Of a stretch of 64,000 nt of DNA, positions 1 through 11,580 are shown piece by piece (the first letter of the stretch is position 1; each line of letters opens with the position of its first letter). The position numbers were made by a program, and so were the translations under genes. Origin of the DNA: Gammaproteobacteria bacterium Ga0077536 (lineage in GTDB: Bacteria > Pseudomonadota > Gammaproteobacteria > Ga0077536); the NCBI GenBank assembly GCA_001464935.1, contig LNEL01000044.1:62001-126000 (forward strand), read 5' to 3'. The notes below the pieces were generated by a model. The model was not told the DNA's origin, searched no databases, and was given only the letters and a program-made list of their open reading frames with translations.

Positions 1-900
1 GCCATCGAAGCCGGGATCCGCGCCGTGGTCGGCATGATCGTCATCGGCTTTCCGAGTGCGTGGGCGCGCGACACGCGGGAATACTTCGCGAACGGCCAGG
101 CCGTCCACGATCGCTATCGCGACCACCCGTTGATTCGCACCGCCTTCGCGCCGCACGCGCCCTACACCGTCGATGACGATGCGCTGCGCCAGATCGCCGT
201 GCGCGCCGAAGAACTCGATGTGCCAATTCACATGCACGTGCACGAGACCGCGCATGAAGTCGCCGAAGCGGTGGCGGCCACCGGCCTGCGTCCGCTGGCG
301 CGACTCGAGCGCCTGGGCCTGCTGTCGCACCGGCTGCTGGCCGTGCACATGACCGCGCTCGAGCCCGCCGAGCTGCGCCTGCTCGCGACCACCGGCGTGT
401 CGATCGCGCATTGCCCGGAATCGAATCTGAAACTCGCCAGCGGCTTCTGCCCGCTCGCCGCCCTGATGAGTCACGGCGTCAACTGCGCGCTCGGCACCGA
501 CGGCGCAGCGAGCAACAACGATCTCGACATGCTGGGCGAAATGCGCACCGCCGCGCTGCTGGCGAAGGCGGTCGCCGGCGACCCCTGCGCCGTGCCGGCG
601 CACGTCGCCCTGCAGATGGCGACGCTGAATGGCGCACGTGCGCTGGGGCTCGATCAGGACACCGGTTCGCTCGCGGCCGGCAAGAGTGCCGACCTCGTCG
701 CCTTCGATCTGGGGGGGCTGCGCGCGCAGCCGGTGTATGACCCGATCTCGCAGATCGTCTATGCCGGGCACCGCGATCAGGTCACGGACGTGTGGGTCGG
801 CGGCCGGCGCGTGGTCGAGGACCGGCACCTGATGACGCTCGACGAACAGGATCTGCTCGCGACCGCCGAGCGCTGGCGCTCGCGCATCGAGGCCCGCTAG
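1..900 (+). CDS. mtaD: 5-methylthioadenosine/S-adenosylhomocysteine deaminase family protein, 5' truncated by the window edge
   Basis: This is the C-terminal part of an amidohydrolase; the reading frame is open from base 1, so the true start lies outside the window. Family members deaminate 5'-methylthioadenosine or S-adenosylhomocysteine in the cytoplasm. The fragment shows a metal-site segment HMHVHET, a substrate-loop segment [13 protein letters not shown] and the catalytic aspartate in [14 protein letters not shown], all typical of the TRZ/ATZ/MtaD group. The first HxH metal motif would be upstream and cannot be checked. The stop codon overlaps the stop of the convergent RNase T gene in the shared tetramer CTAG. 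A related TRZ/ATZ chlorohydrolase-type activity cannot be excluded from sequence alone, but the length and motifs favour MtaD. Confidence 0.85.
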   Translation, partial: AIEAGIRAVVGMIVIGFPSAWARDTREYFANGQAVHDRYRDHPLIRTAFAPHAPYTVDDDALRQIAVRAEELDVPIHMHVHETAHEVAEAVAATGLRPLARLERLGLLSHRLLAVHMTALEPAELRLLATTGVSIAHCPESNLKLASGFCPLAALMSHGVNCALGTDGAASNNDLDMLGEMRTAALLAKAVAGDPCAVPAHVALQMATLNGARALGLDQDTGSLAAGKSADLVAFDLGGLRAQPVYDPISQIVYAGHRDQVTDVWVGGRRVVEDRHLMTLDEQDLLATAERWRSRIEAR

Positions 901-1625
901 ATCGGCGGCGCCCCGGACTCGCCGGCCTCGTCAGCGGCGGCGCCCTCGTCCTCGCCACCGTCGGCGCCCTCCCGGGCGCCGACCGCGGCACCTGGCCGCA
1001 ACCGGTCCCAGCGATTGACGATCGCGCAGAACAGGTCCGCCGTCTTCTCCGCGTCATAAACCGCCGAATGCGCGGCTTCCGCTTCCCAGCTCATGCCGGC
1101 GGCCTGCACGGCGCGCGACAGCACCGTCTGGCCGAACGCGACACCGGCGAGGGATGCCGTGTCGAACGTGCTGAATGCGTGAAACGGATTGCGCTTGACC
1201 TTCGCGCGGTCGACGGCGGCCTTCAGAAAGGACAGGTCGAAGGCCGGGTTGTGACCGACCAGGATGGCGCGCGTGCACCCGTGCACCTGGACCGCCTTGC
1301 GGACTCGCTCGAAGATGTCGCCGAGCGCATGACCTTCCGACACCGCGAACCGGAAGGGATGGTACGGGTCGATCTTGTTGAAGCGCAGCGCAGCCTCGTC
1401 GAGCCTGGCGCCGGCGAACGGCTGTACGTGATGGCCCACGGTGACGGCCCGGCGCCAGCCGTCGACCGGATCGTGTTCGAGGAGCACGGCGGCAATCTCG
1501 AGCATCGCGTCCGTTTCCGGGATGAAACCGCCGGTCTCGATGTCGACGACCACCGGCAGGAAGCCGCGGAAGCGTTGGGCAATGGAAGACTTTGACACTG
1601 AACAATAGACCGGCAGGGCGGGCAC
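897..1625 (-). CDS. rnt: Ribonuclease T
   Basis: A DEDD-family 3'-5' exoribonuclease that trims tRNA and other stable RNA 3' ends, working as a homodimer in the cytoplasm. The N-terminal [17 protein letters not shown] block is the RNase T signature, with the first DEDD acidic pair in DIETGG. Later segments [12 protein letters not shown] and [14 protein letters not shown] supply the remaining acidic residues and the histidine of the DEDDh site. The protein is 242 residues, longer than the usual 215-225, because of an acidic, Ala/Gly/Glu-rich tail after about residue 210 that looks disordered. The start ATG at 1625 places RFRGF at a normal distance from the N terminus. The gene converges on mtaD with overlapping stop codons. 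Confidence 0.93.
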   Translation of the reverse strand: MPALPVYCSVSKSSIAQRFRGFLPVVVDIETGGFIPETDAMLEIAAVLLEHDPVDGWRRAVTVGHHVQPFAGARLDEAALRFNKIDPYHPFRFAVSEGHALGDIFERVRKAVQVHGCTRAILVGHNPAFDLSFLKAAVDRAKVKRNPFHAFSTFDTASLAGVAFGQTVLSRAVQAAGMSWEAEAAHSAVYDAEKTADLFCAIVNRWDRLRPGAAVGAREGADGGEDEGAAADEAGESGAPPI

Positions 1626-1705
1626 CGGATTCTAGCAGGACCAGCGCCCGCTGGGATTGGCCACGATGCGGCGTTTTCATTGCAAGCGGTGGCGGGCGCC
1701 CTTAA

Positions 1706-3154
<1,449 letters not shown>

Positions 3155-3170
3155 GACGGAGGACCCCGTG

Positions 3171-3683
3171 ATGGACGACGCACACACAGGCGTGCTCGGC
3201 ACCACCGATCACGAGTTCGAGGTCGAACGCGGCGACACCTTGCGCGAGGTCCTGCTCGCGCTCACGAGCCAGACGCGGCGCACGCTCGACATCGTGAGCC
3301 GTCACCTCGACCCCACGCTCTACGATCGCGACGACTTCGCCGAGGCCGTGAAAGCCATCGCGCTCGGCAGTCCCCGCGCGCAGATTCGCGTGCTGGTGCT
3401 GGATCCCGCCCCCGTCGTCAGTCATGGCCACCGGCTGGTGCAGCTCGCACAGCGCCTGTCGAGCTTCATCCAGGTGCGCGTGCCGGCCCCCGAGCACCGC
3501 GAGTTCAATGAAGCCTGGCTCGTGGCCGATAAGGACGGTTATGCACACCGCCGCTTCAGCGATCGTTTCGAGGCCACGGCCAATTTCCATGACCCGCGGC
3601 TGGCAGTCCACCTGACGAACCGCTTCGACGAACTGTGGCAACGCGCATCACCCGATCCGAACCTGCGGCGGCTGCACCTCTGA
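3171..3683 (+). CDS. Conserved protein of unknown function, possibly with a phospholipase D-like fold
   Basis: A 170-residue cytoplasmic-looking protein without signal peptide or membrane segment. The ATG at 3171 was chosen over upstream in-frame codons because GGAGG lies just before it and the upstream codons overlap purB. The pattern of strands such as AQIRVLVLDPAPVVSHGHRLVQLA, followed by EFNEAWLVADKDGYAHRR and EATANFHDPRLAVHLTNRFDELWQRA, recalls the core of phospholipase D-like domains. No HxKxxxxD motif is present, so a catalytic role is not supported. From memory, similar C-terminal modules occur fused to acyltransferases in gammaproteobacteria; this link is unverified. Its 3' end overlaps the next gene by 49 bases. 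Confidence 0.6.
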   Translation: MDDAHTGVLGTTDHEFEVERGDTLREVLLALTSQTRRTLDIVSRHLDPTLYDRDDFAEAVKAIALGSPRAQIRVLVLDPAPVVSHGHRLVQLAQRLSSFIQVRVPAPEHREFNEAWLVADKDGYAHRRFSDRFEATANFHDPRLAVHLTNRFDELWQRASPDPNLRRLHL

Positions 3684-4525
3684 AACGCCGCCATGGCTGG
3701 CTGCTCGCGCTCGCGCTGGCCGTCTGCGTTGCCGGCAGCGCCGCCCAGGAGGGACGCGCCCGGCTCGAGATCATCCCGCTCCAGCACCGCCTGGTCGAGG
3801 ATCTGATCCCCCTGCTCGAACCCCTGCTCGAACCCGGTGGCACGCTGACCGGCGCCGGTGGCCAGCTGATCGTGCGCACGTCGCCGGCCAACCTGGCCGA
3901 GCTCGAGCAGGCCATTGCCGCGCTCGACGTGCGCCTCCAGCGACTGCGGGTATCGGTGTCGCAGTCGCGCATCGAGGACAGCGCCTTCGACGACTACGGC
4001 CTCGGCGCCAGCGTGCAGGGTCAGTCCGGCGGCGTGGCGATTGGGCGGCCGCCGGGCGGTCCGGGCATCGAGCTCGACGCGCGCATCGCCCGCACCCACG
4101 GCCACGACGAGGGTGGCGACGTGCGCATGGTGCTGACGACCGACGGCCAGAGCGCCTTCGTGAACACCGGCGTCGCAATGCCGATGCCTTATTCGAACCA
4201 GGCCTTCACCCCTTACGGCCCGGTGCTGCAGGAAGGCATCGCCTACCAGCAGACGTCGACGGGCTTCTACGTGACACCACGCCTGCGCGGCGACAGCGTC
4301 ACCCTCGACATCTCGTCCCGCCAGGAGCGCTTCGCGCGCGACGGCTCCGGCGCCATCGCGAGCGGCGGCATCGAGACGACCGTGACGGGCCGCCTCGGCG
4401 AGTGGCTGCCACTCGGCGGCGTCGCCAGCACCACCGCCGGCAGCCAGTCGGAGATCATCGCGCATACCCGGCGCAGCCGGCATGCGCACGAGGGCTACTG
4501 GGTGCGCGTCGATCTCGTGCCCTGA
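3635..4525 (+). CDS. Exported protein with a secretin N-domain-like region
   Basis: A 296-residue protein starting at GTG 3635 inside the previous gene, in another frame. Residues about 17-37 form a Sec signal peptide (RRHGWLLALALAVCVAGSAAQ). The next 60 residues (LEIIPLQHRLVEDLIPLLEPLL..., GGQLIVRTSPANLAELEQAIAALD) match the N1/short domain of type II/III secretins, where protomers pack in the periplasm. The remainder is rich in strands and contains LRVSVSQSRIEDS and TGFYVTPRLRGDSVTLDISSRQER, resembling the start of a secretin beta-domain. It is much shorter than a secretin and has no obvious pore-forming C terminus, so it is probably a secretin-related periplasmic or outer-membrane accessory protein. 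Function unknown. Confidence 0.65.
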   Translation: MATRITRSEPAAAAPLKRRHGWLLALALAVCVAGSAAQEGRARLEIIPLQHRLVEDLIPLLEPLLEPGGTLTGAGGQLIVRTSPANLAELEQAIAALDVRLQRLRVSVSQSRIEDSAFDDYGLGASVQGQSGGVAIGRPPGGPGIELDARIARTHGHDEGGDVRMVLTTDGQSAFVNTGVAMPMPYSNQAFTPYGPVLQEGIAYQQTSTGFYVTPRLRGDSVTLDISSRQERFARDGSGAIASGGIETTVTGRLGEWLPLGGVASTTAGSQSEIIAHTRRSRHAHEGYWVRVDLVP

Positions 4526-4719
4526 CGGGCCGGTGAAAGACCGCGCGCGGCCGTCGTCTGCAAAGCACGCCAGACGAGGCGCGGCGCTGAGCGCGGGTCA
4601 AGCGGCACCGCCAGCGGGCGCCCCGCACTCATCGACACCTGACAGGCGGCGGTCATCTGCTGTCAGCAGCCGGCCGAGCGGACTGACGGCAGCCGGCGCC
4701 GCGCCGGCGGTGTAAACTG

Positions 4720-4742
4720 CCGTCACGCCCCGCCCGTGACGG
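4720..4742 (+). promoter_or_regulatory. 8-bp stem-loop upstream of purL
   Basis: CCGTCACG at 4720-4727 and CGTGACGG at 4735-4742 form a perfect 8-bp stem with a 7-base loop, 35 bases before the likely purL start. A TAAACT hexamer just upstream (4713-4718) could be a -10 element, which would put the hairpin at or near the transcript 5' end. It could act as an operator or an RNA-stabilising leader; it does not resemble the E. coli PurR operator. The rest of 4526-4777 shows no gene. Confidence 0.35.
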
Positions 4743-4777
4743 GCGGCTCCACGCACTTCCACGACGACGACACGCCC

Positions 4778-7700
4778 ATGCAGAACCAGTCGAGCGCGAT
4801 GGCCCGGGTTTACCGCGGGTCCGCGGCCTTTTCGCCGTTTCGTTTAGCCCGCCTCCGCGCCCTGCTCGCCGAGACGCAGCCCGGTCTCGGTGAGATCACG
4901 ACGCACTATCTCTACCTCGTGTGGTGCGACGACGTCCCGACACCGGACGGCGACGCCCGCCTTTGCGCGCTGCTCGGGGCCGAAGCCGACGCAGGCGACG
5001 CCTCCACCACCCTGCTCTACACCGCACCGCGCCTCGGCACGATGTCGCCGTGGTCGAGCAAGGCGACGGACATCGTGCGCAACTGCGGGCTGTCCGGCAT
5101 CCGTCGTATAGAACGCGCGATCGGCTGGCGGATCGACGGCGCCACCGCCGCGCATGCCGGGGCCATCGCGCCACTGCTGCACGATCGCATGACCGAGTTC
5201 GCGAGCACCGATCTCGCACTGCTGCGCACCGACCACGCGTTCGACGCCAGACCGCTCGGGCACGTGCCGCTGGGCGCGCGCGGTCCGGCCGCGCTGCGCG
5301 AAGCCGACACCGCGCTCGGCCTCGCACTCGCCCCGGACGAAATCGACTACCTCGCGACGCGTTACGCCGAACTCGGGCGCGATCCGACCGACGCCGAACT
5401 GATGATGTTCGCGCAGGCGAACTCCGAGCACTGCCGGCACAAGATCTTCAACGCCGCCTGGGCCATCGACGGCGCGCCGCGCGAGCAGAGCCTGTTCGCG
5501 ATGATCCGCGCCACGCACGCGGCGCATCCCAACGACGTGTTGTCCGCGTATCGCGACAACGCGGCCGTCACGCGCGGCTACGTCGGCCAGCGACAGCTGA
5601 TCGATCCCGCGACGCGCCGCTACGTGACGACGGCCGAAGAGATCCACATGCTGATGAAGGTCGAGACGCACAATCATCCGACCGGCATCTCGCCGTATCC
5701 GGGTGCCTCGACCGGCGCCGGTGGCGAAATCCGCGACGAGGGCGCGACGGGCCGCGGCGCGAAACCGAAAGCGGGCCTGAGCGGCTTCTCCGTCTCACAC
5801 CTGCGTCTGCCGTCCATGGCCGAGCCCTGGGAAGACACGCGTGCGCTGAACCCGCGCCTCGCGAGCGCCCTGCAGATCATGATCGAAGGCCCGATCGGGG
5901 CTGCGGCGTTCAACAACGAGTTCGGCCGGCCGGCGCTCGCCGGCTACTTCCGCACCTTCGAGTTCAATGACGCTGGCGACCGCCGCGGCTACGACAAGCC
6001 GATCATGCTCGCCGGCGGCATCGGCAACGTGCGGCCTGGACACGTCGAGAAGCTCACGCTGGCACCGGATGACTGCATCATCGTGCTGGGCGGCCCGGCG
6101 ATGCTGATCGGCCTCGGCGGCGGCGCCGCGTCGTCGATCAAGGGTGGCGACAGCGATGCCGATCTCGACTATGCGTCGGTGCAGCGCGACAACGCCGAAA
6201 TGGAACGGCGCGCGCAGGAAGTGATCGATGCGTGCTGGACGCTCGGCGACCGGAACCCGATCGTCGCCATCCATGACGTCGGTGCCGGCGGACTGTCGAA
6301 CGCGATCCCCGAGCTGTTGAACGATTCCGAGCGCGGGGGCCGACTCGAGCTGCGCGCGACTCCGAATGCAGATCCCGCGATGTCGCCGCTCGAGATCTGG
6401 TGCAACGAAGCGCAGGAGCGCTACGTACTCGGCATCCGGCCGGCCGATCTGCCGGCCTTCGAAGCCCTGTGCGCGCGCGAACGCTGCCCGATGGCTGTCG
6501 TCGGCGTCGCCACGGCCGAGCGCCATCTGCGGCTGTGGGATGCGCTGCGCGGCGAGGCGGTCGTCGACTTGCCGATGGATGTCATCTTCGGCAAGGCGCC
6601 GCGCATGTTCCGTGACGTTGCGACCGTGCCGGCACCGGAACGGACCTTCGACACGACACTCGATCTCGCCGAAGCGGCGCGCCGCGTGCTGCGTTTTCCG
6701 GCGGTCGCCGACAAGCGCTTCCTGATCACGATCGGCGATCGCACGGTCGGCGGACTTGCCGTGCGCGATCAGATGGTCGGGCCGTGGCAGGTACCGGTCG
6801 CCGACTGCGCGGTGACCGCGGCGGATTTCAGCGGCGTCACCGGCGAAGCCTTCGCCATCGGCGAGCGCACGCCGCTCGCGCTGCTCGACGCTGCCGCGGC
6901 GGCGCGCATGGCGATAGGCGAAGCGCTGACGAATCTCGTCGCCGCGCGCATCAAGCGTCTCGAAGACGTGGTGCTGTCCGCGAACTGGATGGCAGCGGCC
7001 GGACACCCCGGCGAAGACGCGCGTCTGTATGCGGCCGTCGCCGCCGCGAGCGCGCTGTGCCAGGCGATCGGCGTCTGCATTCCGGTCGGCAAGGACTCGA
7101 TGTCGATGAAATCGCGCTGGCAGGACGCCGGCCGCGAGTGCACCGTGACCTCGCCCGTCTCGCTGATTGCGACGTCATTCGCGCCGGTGATCGATGTCAC
7201 CCGATCGCTGACGCCCCAACTCGCCGCGCCGTTCGAGGAAAGCGTGCTGTTGCTCGTCGATCTGGGCCTTGGCCGCCAGCGGCTCGGCGGCTCGGTGCTT
7301 GGCCAGGTCCACGGCCTGCTCGGCAATGCAGCGCCGGATCTGGACGACCCGCAGGCTTTGCGCGACGCATTCACCGTCGTGCAGTTGCTGAACGAGACCG
7401 GCTACGTGCTCGCCTGTCACGATCGCGCCGACGGCGGCCTGTTCACGACGCTGTGCGAAATGGCCTTCGCCGCGCGCTGCGGTCTCGATCTCGACATCGG
7501 TCCGCTCGGCGGATCGGCGCAGGCGGCGCTGTTCAACGAGGAACTCGGACTCGTGCTGCAGATTTCGGCGGCGGATGTCGCGGCCGTCGAAGCGCAGTTC
7601 GCGGCCACCGCGCTCGCCGGCCATGTGCATCGACTCGGACGCCCGACGGCGGGCAGCCGCATCGCGATCGCGGCCGGTGGCGAGCCGCTGTTCGAAGCCG

Positions 7701-8653
7701 ATCTCTATGCGCTGCTGCGCGAGTGGTCTGCGCCATCGCACGCCATCCAGCGCCTGCGCGACAATCCCGAGTGCGCCGACGAGGAACTCGCGCGCACGCT
7801 CGATCGCGACGCCCGCGGACTTTATCTGCGGGTGCCGGCGTCTGCCCCGTCGAATGGCCCGTCGCGGGCGCCGTCAGCGGCGCCGGCGCGGCTGTTACAG
7901 CGTCCGCGCGTGGCCATCCTGCGCGAACAGGGGGTCAACGGTCATCGCGAGATGGCGGCGGCCTTCAGCGCGGCCGGGTTCGACGCGGTCGATGTCCATA
8001 TGTCGGCCGTGCTGGCCGGCACGGCCGACCTCGAGACCTTCGACGGCCTCGTCGCCTGCGGCGGTTTCTCGTACGGCGACGTGCTCGGCGCCGGCAGCGG
8101 CTGGGCGCGTTCGATCCTGTTCAATGCACGGGCGCGGGACGCGTTCGCGGCATTCTTTGCACGCCCCGCGACGTTCACGCTCGGGGTCTGCAACGGCTGC
8201 CAGATGCTGTCACAGCTGAAAGACCTGATCCCGGGCGCCACTCACTGGCCGCGCTTCCTGCGCAACCGGTCAGAGCAGTTCGAGGCGCGGCTGGTGATGG
8301 CCGAGGTGTTGCCGTCGCCGTCGATCTTCTTCGACGGTCTCGAGGGACTGCAGGCCCCGCTGGTCGCTTCGCACGGCGAAGGCCGCGCGTCGTTCGCCAA
8401 TCCGTCGCAGCAGGTCTGTGTGCGCTATATCGACGATGTCGGCGCGCCGGCGATGCTTTATCCGCAGAACCCGAACGGTTCGCCTGCGGGCCTGGCCGGC
8501 CTCACGACCGACGACGGCCGCGCGACGATCCTGATGCCGCATCCCGAACGCGTGTATCTGAGCCGCCAGTTCTCGTGGCTGCCGCGCGAGTGGCGCGAGG
8601 CGCAGTCGCCGTGGTTCCGGATGTTCGACAATGCGCGCCGCCGCGTCGGCTGA
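4778..8653 (+). CDS. purL: Phosphoribosylformylglycinamidine synthase
   Basis: Single-chain large PurL that converts FGAR, glutamine and ATP to FGAM in purine synthesis. From ATG 4778 the protein is 1291 residues, close to the E. coli enzyme (1295). The next in-frame ATG (4799, [16 protein letters not shown]) aligns best with the family N terminus and is an alternative start; a GTG at 4736 is also open. Synthase-domain motifs include [42 protein letters not shown] and [13 protein letters not shown]. The C-terminal class I glutaminase has its nucleophile cysteine in [10 protein letters not shown] and the His/Glu pair in MPHPER. No Shine-Dalgarno sequence is obvious before any candidate start. 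Confidence 0.96.
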   Translation: MQNQSSAMARVYRGSAAFSPFRLARLRALLAETQPGLGEITTHYLYLVWCDDVPTPDGDARLCALLGAEADAGDASTTLLYTAPRLGTMSPWSSKATDIVRNCGLSGIRRIERAIGWRIDGATAAHAGAIAPLLHDRMTEFASTDLALLRTDHAFDARPLGHVPLGARGPAALREADTALGLALAPDEIDYLATRYAELGRDPTDAELMMFAQANSEHCRHKIFNAAWAIDGAPREQSLFAMIRATHAAHPNDVLSAYRDNAAVTRGYVGQRQLIDPATRRYVTTAEEIHMLMKVETHNHPTGISPYPGASTGAGGEIRDEGATGRGAKPKAGLSGFSVSHLRLPSMAEPWEDTRALNPRLASALQIMIEGPIGAAAFNNEFGRPALAGYFRTFEFNDAGDRRGYDKPIMLAGGIGNVRPGHVEKLTLAPDDCIIVLGGPAMLIGLGGGAASSIKGGDSDADLDYASVQRDNAEMERRAQEVIDACWTLGDRNPIVAIHDVGAGGLSNAIPELLNDSERGGRLELRATPNADPAMSPLEIWCNEAQERYVLGIRPADLPAFEALCARERCPMAVVGVATAERHLRLWDALRGEAVVDLPMDVIFGKAPRMFRDVATVPAPERTFDTTLDLAEAARRVLRFPAVADKRFLITIGDRTVGGLAVRDQMVGPWQVPVADCAVTAADFSGVTGEAFAIGERTPLALLDAAAAARMAIGEALTNLVAARIKRLEDVVLSANWMAAAGHPGEDARLYAAVAAASALCQAIGVCIPVGKDSMSMKSRWQDAGRECTVTSPVSLIATSFAPVIDVTRSLTPQLAAPFEESVLLLVDLGLGRQRLGGSVLGQVHGLLGNAAPDLDDPQALRDAFTVVQLLNETGYVLACHDRADGGLFTTLCEMAFAARCGLDLDIGPLGGSAQAALFNEELGLVLQISAADVAAVEAQFAATALAGHVHRLGRPTAGSRIAIAAGGEPLFEADLYALLREWSAPSHAIQRLRDNPECADEELARTLDRDARGLYLRVPASAPSNGPSRAPSAAPARLLQRPRVAILREQGVNGHREMAAAFSAAGFDAVDVHMSAVLAGTADLETFDGLVACGGFSYGDVLGAGSGWARSILFNARARDAFAAFFARPATFTLGVCNGCQMLSQLKDLIPGATHWPRFLRNRSEQFEARLVMAEVLPSPSIFFDGLEGLQAPLVASHGEGRASFANPSQQVCVRYIDDVGAPAMLYPQNPNGSPAGLAGLTTDDGRATILMPHPERVYLSRQFSWLPREWREAQSPWFRMFDNARRRVG

Positions 8654-8738
8654 GTCCGCATCACGGCTGCTTGCCGGCCCGGCGAGGTCCGTGGCAGGCT
8701 GCAGGCCAGCCTCTCGCCAGTCATCGCAGGAGCGCACC

Positions 8739-8840
8739 ATGCGACTGTTCCTCGTCTCCGCCGACGTTCATCACGCCTGCCGCCTGCGCAGCGCGACGGC
8801 CCCGGTGCGCTGCGACGCCCGCGTCGCGCGGCGCGCCTGA
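8739..8840 (+). CDS. Possible 33-residue small protein
   Basis: An ATG at 8739 follows a good AGGAG site by seven bases and opens 33 codons ending at TGA 8840, in the 217-base gap between purL and the Smr gene. The peptide (MRLFLVSADVHHACRLR...) is basic and cysteine-containing with no recognisable family. It could be a translated leader, a real small protein or chance; the ribosome site is the only positive evidence. Confidence 0.3.
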   Translation: MRLFLVSADVHHACRLRSATAPVRCDARVARRA

Positions 8841-8870
8841 GCCACCGACGCGCCTTGGATATCCGCCGAG

Positions 8871-9440
8871 ATGTCACGCAAGCCGGAGCCTCCACCCGGC
8901 ACCGCGCCCGGTGTCCCGGACGATGATGCCCGCGCCCTGCGCGAGGCATTGGCGGGCGTCCGCCCGCTGACCGTCGACACCGTCCCGCTGCGCCGCCCGG
9001 CGCCGCCGCCGGTGCCTCAGCAACGCGTGCGCGACGAGGCCGCCGTGTTGCGCGAGATGGTGCTGCTCGATCCGGGCGCAGGCGAAATGGAAATGGGCGA
9101 CGAGCTCAACTTCAAACGCGGCGGCGTGCAGCACGCCGTGATTCGCAAACTGCGGCGCGGCGAGATCGCCGTACAGGCGCATCTCGATCTCCACGGTCTG
9201 ACCTCACCCGAAGCGAAACTGAGTCTCGCCGGCTTCCTGCAGCACTGTCTCGGCAACGGCCTGCGCTGCGTGCGCATCGTGCATGGCAAGGGCAACAGTT
9301 CACCCGGCAAGGTGCCGGTCTTGAAGCCGCGCGTCGCGCACTGGCTCGCGCAGCGGGAGGAAGTGATGGCGTATACGTCGGCGCGGCCGGTCGACGGCGG
9401 CACCGGCGCAATCTACGTTCTGTTGAAAGTGCAGCGCTGA
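8871..9440 (+). CDS. Smr domain-containing protein (SmrA/YdaL-like)
   Basis: A 189-residue cytoplasmic protein. The N-terminal 60 residues are Pro-rich and probably flexible, followed by a helical linker. The Smr (small MutS-related) domain occupies roughly residues 100-188, with DLHGLT at 106-111, HGKGN at 138-142 followed by a KxPVLK segment, and GGTGA at 176-180. Smr domains are nucleic-acid endonucleases or RNA-interaction modules; in E. coli SmrB cleaves mRNA at collided ribosomes, and SmrA is a related paralogue. The layout and HGKGxxSPGKxPVLK motif are those of the stand-alone proteobacterial Smr proteins. Which paralogue this is cannot be decided from the sequence. Confidence 0.9.
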   Translation: MSRKPEPPPGTAPGVPDDDARALREALAGVRPLTVDTVPLRRPAPPPVPQQRVRDEAAVLREMVLLDPGAGEMEMGDELNFKRGGVQHAVIRKLRRGEIAVQAHLDLHGLTSPEAKLSLAGFLQHCLGNGLRCVRIVHGKGNSSPGKVPVLKPRVAHWLAQREEVMAYTSARPVDGGTGAIYVLLKVQR

Positions 9441-9448
9441 GCGGGCGC

Positions 9449-9904
9449 TCAGCGGCTGCTGTCGGAAATCGCGATGGGCTGGCTGAACTGTTCGAGCAGC
9501 GTGGCCACCTTGGTGGCGGCGGCCTCACAGTCGTCGACCGACGCGTACACGCGCATCTTGAGGCGCAGCCCGGGCTCGGTGCCGGCCAGATAGCTGACGG
9601 CAGCCTGGTTCAGGTAGGTGCAACTGTCAGTCATGCGGGCTTCGGCAGCGGCGAGCACCGGGTCCATCTCGGCCTCCGGTCCTTCGGCGAACTGGTAGCG
9701 TTCGAGCAGGTCGTTCGCCACCCGGCCCTGATAGACGAACACCTGTTCGACGCGGTCTTCGTCGGCACTGACCGCCTGCGCGGTCGGCACGCGGGCTTCG
9801 GGCCCCGGGCTGCTGCCCATCGAAGAGCAGCCGCCGGCGAACAGACTCGCCAGCAGGAGGGTGAAGAGAGTCGCCCCGTGAGCTTCTGCACCGCAGTTGC
9901 GCAT
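9449..9904 (-). CDS. Small lipoprotein of unknown function
   Basis: A 151-residue protein with a hydrophobic signal (ATLFTLLLASLFAGGC) and a lipobox cysteine at residue 26, so it is expected to be lipidated and membrane-anchored. The mature part is acidic and mostly helical, with two cysteines (DSCTYLN and VDDCEAA) that could form a disulfide. I do not recognise a family. The stop lies nine bases from the end of the convergent Smr gene. The upstream side faces the mutarotase gene across a divergent intergenic region. Confidence 0.7.
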   Translation of the reverse strand: MRNCGAEAHGATLFTLLLASLFAGGCSSMGSSPGPEARVPTAQAVSADEDRVEQVFVYQGRVANDLLERYQFAEGPEAEMDPVLAAAEARMTDSCTYLNQAAVSYLAGTEPGLRLKMRVYASVDDCEAAATKVATLLEQFSQPIAISDSSR

Positions 9905-10069
9905 GTTGTTTGACCGTCCGCGTGGTGGGTTATTGTTGTGGCGTTATTTGTAGTCGCTACAGCGGAAGGCGGAAAGCAAACTTGAGAGCTATTCACGGAA
10001 AAGAATCGGCAGATGCGCGGCGTGTGAACGGGATCACGTTTGCACGCGCACACGGTGGGGCAGGCCAGC

Positions 10070-10945
10070 ATGGCTGACGCGCGCGCGAAAACCGACCCCG
10101 ACTTTACCGCCCTGACGCTGCACTCGCCCGGCGGCGCCAGCGCGCAGGTGTGCCCTCACGGCGCCCACGTGCTCGGCTGGCGGCCTGCCGGCACCACGCG
10201 CGAGCGCCTCTTCCTCAGCACCGCGAGCCACTATGCGCCCGGCTGTGCGATCCGCGGCGGCATACCGGTCATTTTCCCGCAGTTCAGCGGCTTCGGGCCG
10301 CTGCCCAAGCACGGCTTTGCGCGCAACCTGGTATGGACCGCGCGGCCGCGCGACGGGTCCAGCCGCGTGGTGTTCGAACTGCGCGACACGCCCGCGACCC
10401 GGATCCTGTGGCCGCATGCGTTCGAAGCCCTGCTCAGCATCATCCTCGGCGACGACACGCTCACCACGACGCTGTGCGTCCGCAACACCGGCGGCACCGC
10501 GTGCGCGTTCACCGCCGCACTGCACACCTATCTCGCCGTCGACGACATCGCAGCAGTGCGCGTGCGGGGGCTGCAGGGGCGGCCTTTCCTCGACGCGACG
10601 GACGCGATGCGCGCGGCGCTCGAGACCCGGCCGGCACTGCGCTTCGACGGCGAATTCGACCGCGTCTTCGTCGCAGCCCCCGATTCGGTCGTGCTCGAAG
10701 ACGGCGTGGCGCGTGTGACGGTGGAGCGCAGCGGCTTTGCCGACCTGGTGATCTGGAATCCGGGCGCCACGAAGGCGGCAGCGCTCAGCGACATGGAGAC
10801 TGACGGCTATCGCCGGATGCTGTGCATCGAACCGGCCGTGTTCGAGCCGCCGGTGCGGCTCGCACCCGGCGCCGAGTGGAACGGCACGCAGGTCCTGCGC
10901 TATGAGGATGTCGCCGGCGCGGAGCCAGCATCAGCGGACTCGTGA
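10070..10945 (+). CDS. D-hexose-6-phosphate mutarotase (YeaD family)
   Basis: A galactose-mutarotase-fold enzyme that interconverts alpha and beta anomers of glucose-6-phosphate-type sugars. From ATG 10070 it is 291 residues. Characteristic stretches are ALTLHSPGGASAQVCPHGAHVLGW, CAIRGGIPVIFPQFSGFGPLPKHGFARN (the substrate-binding region with the catalytic-type His), LHTYLAVDDI and the C-terminal MLCIEPAVFEPPVRLAPGAEW with the conserved glutamate. An in-frame TTG at 10040 would add ten residues and is less likely. It reads divergently from the lipoprotein gene. Confidence 0.92.
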   Translation: MADARAKTDPDFTALTLHSPGGASAQVCPHGAHVLGWRPAGTTRERLFLSTASHYAPGCAIRGGIPVIFPQFSGFGPLPKHGFARNLVWTARPRDGSSRVVFELRDTPATRILWPHAFEALLSIILGDDTLTTTLCVRNTGGTACAFTAALHTYLAVDDIAAVRVRGLQGRPFLDATDAMRAALETRPALRFDGEFDRVFVAAPDSVVLEDGVARVTVERSGFADLVIWNPGATKAAALSDMETDGYRRMLCIEPAVFEPPVRLAPGAEWNGTQVLRYEDVAGAEPASADS

Positions 10946-11085
10946 AAAACGGTCCCGGGCCGCGCGCACAGCAGTCTTCGAATGGGGCCCGCCCGTGGTG
11001 AGCGAGGGATCCGCGACACCTGGGCGTGTCGTCATCAGTCGCGCAGGCCGGCGAACACGCGCCTGCGCCATTGACGCCCCGCCTG

Positions 11086-11580
11086 TCAGCGGCCGGCCGG
11101 CAGCGGTTCGAGCAACGCAATCGCGAGCGACGCGATGCCTTCCTCGCGGCCGGTGAAGCCCATTTTCTCGGTGGTCGTTGCCTTGACGCTGACGGCCTCG
11201 AGCGGCAGACCCAGATCGTCAGCGATGCACGCGCGCATCGCCGCCACGTGCGGCGCGATCTTCGGGCGCTCGGCGACGATGGTGCCGTCGACATTGACCG
11301 GGCGATAGCCCGCGTCGGCGATCAGGGCTGCGGTCTTGCGCAACAGGATCCGACTGTCGATGCCCTTGAAGGTCTGGCTCGTGTCCGGAAAGTGCTTGCC
11401 GATGTCGCCGAGCGCCGCGGCCCCGAGCAACGCATCGCAGATCGCGTGCAGCAGCACGTCGCCGTCGGAATGCGCCGCCAGCCCGCGATCGTGCGGCACG
11501 CGCACGCCGCCGAGCATCACGTGATCGCCGTCCCGAAACCGGTGCGCGTCGTAGCCCTGACCTATCCGCATCGTGCTCAT
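11086..11580 (-). CDS. ispF: 2-C-methyl-D-erythritol 2,4-cyclodiphosphate synthase
   Basis: Fifth step of the MEP isoprenoid pathway: cyclises CDP-methylerythritol phosphate with loss of CMP, as a zinc-dependent trimer. The protein is 164 residues (family about 158-160). Metal ligands are visible in GYDAHRF and SDGDVLLHA, and the C-terminal signature is [20 protein letters not shown]. The start ATG (11580-11578) overlaps the stop of ispD in the tetramer ATGA, so translation of the two is probably coupled. It is the last gene of the pyrG-kdsA-eno-ftsB-ispD-ispF operon. Confidence 0.97.
   Translation of the reverse strand: MSTMRIGQGYDAHRFRDGDHVMLGGVRVPHDRGLAAHSDGDVLLHAICDALLGAAALGDIGKHFPDTSQTFKGIDSRILLRKTAALIADAGYRPVNVDGTIVAERPKIAPHVAAMRACIADDLGLPLEAVSVKATTTEKMGFTGREEGIASLAIALLEPLPAGR

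Noticed and set aside
6784..8970. 728-codon frame overlapping purL in another phase
   Set aside because: Extremely Arg-rich, lies inside the intact purL gene.
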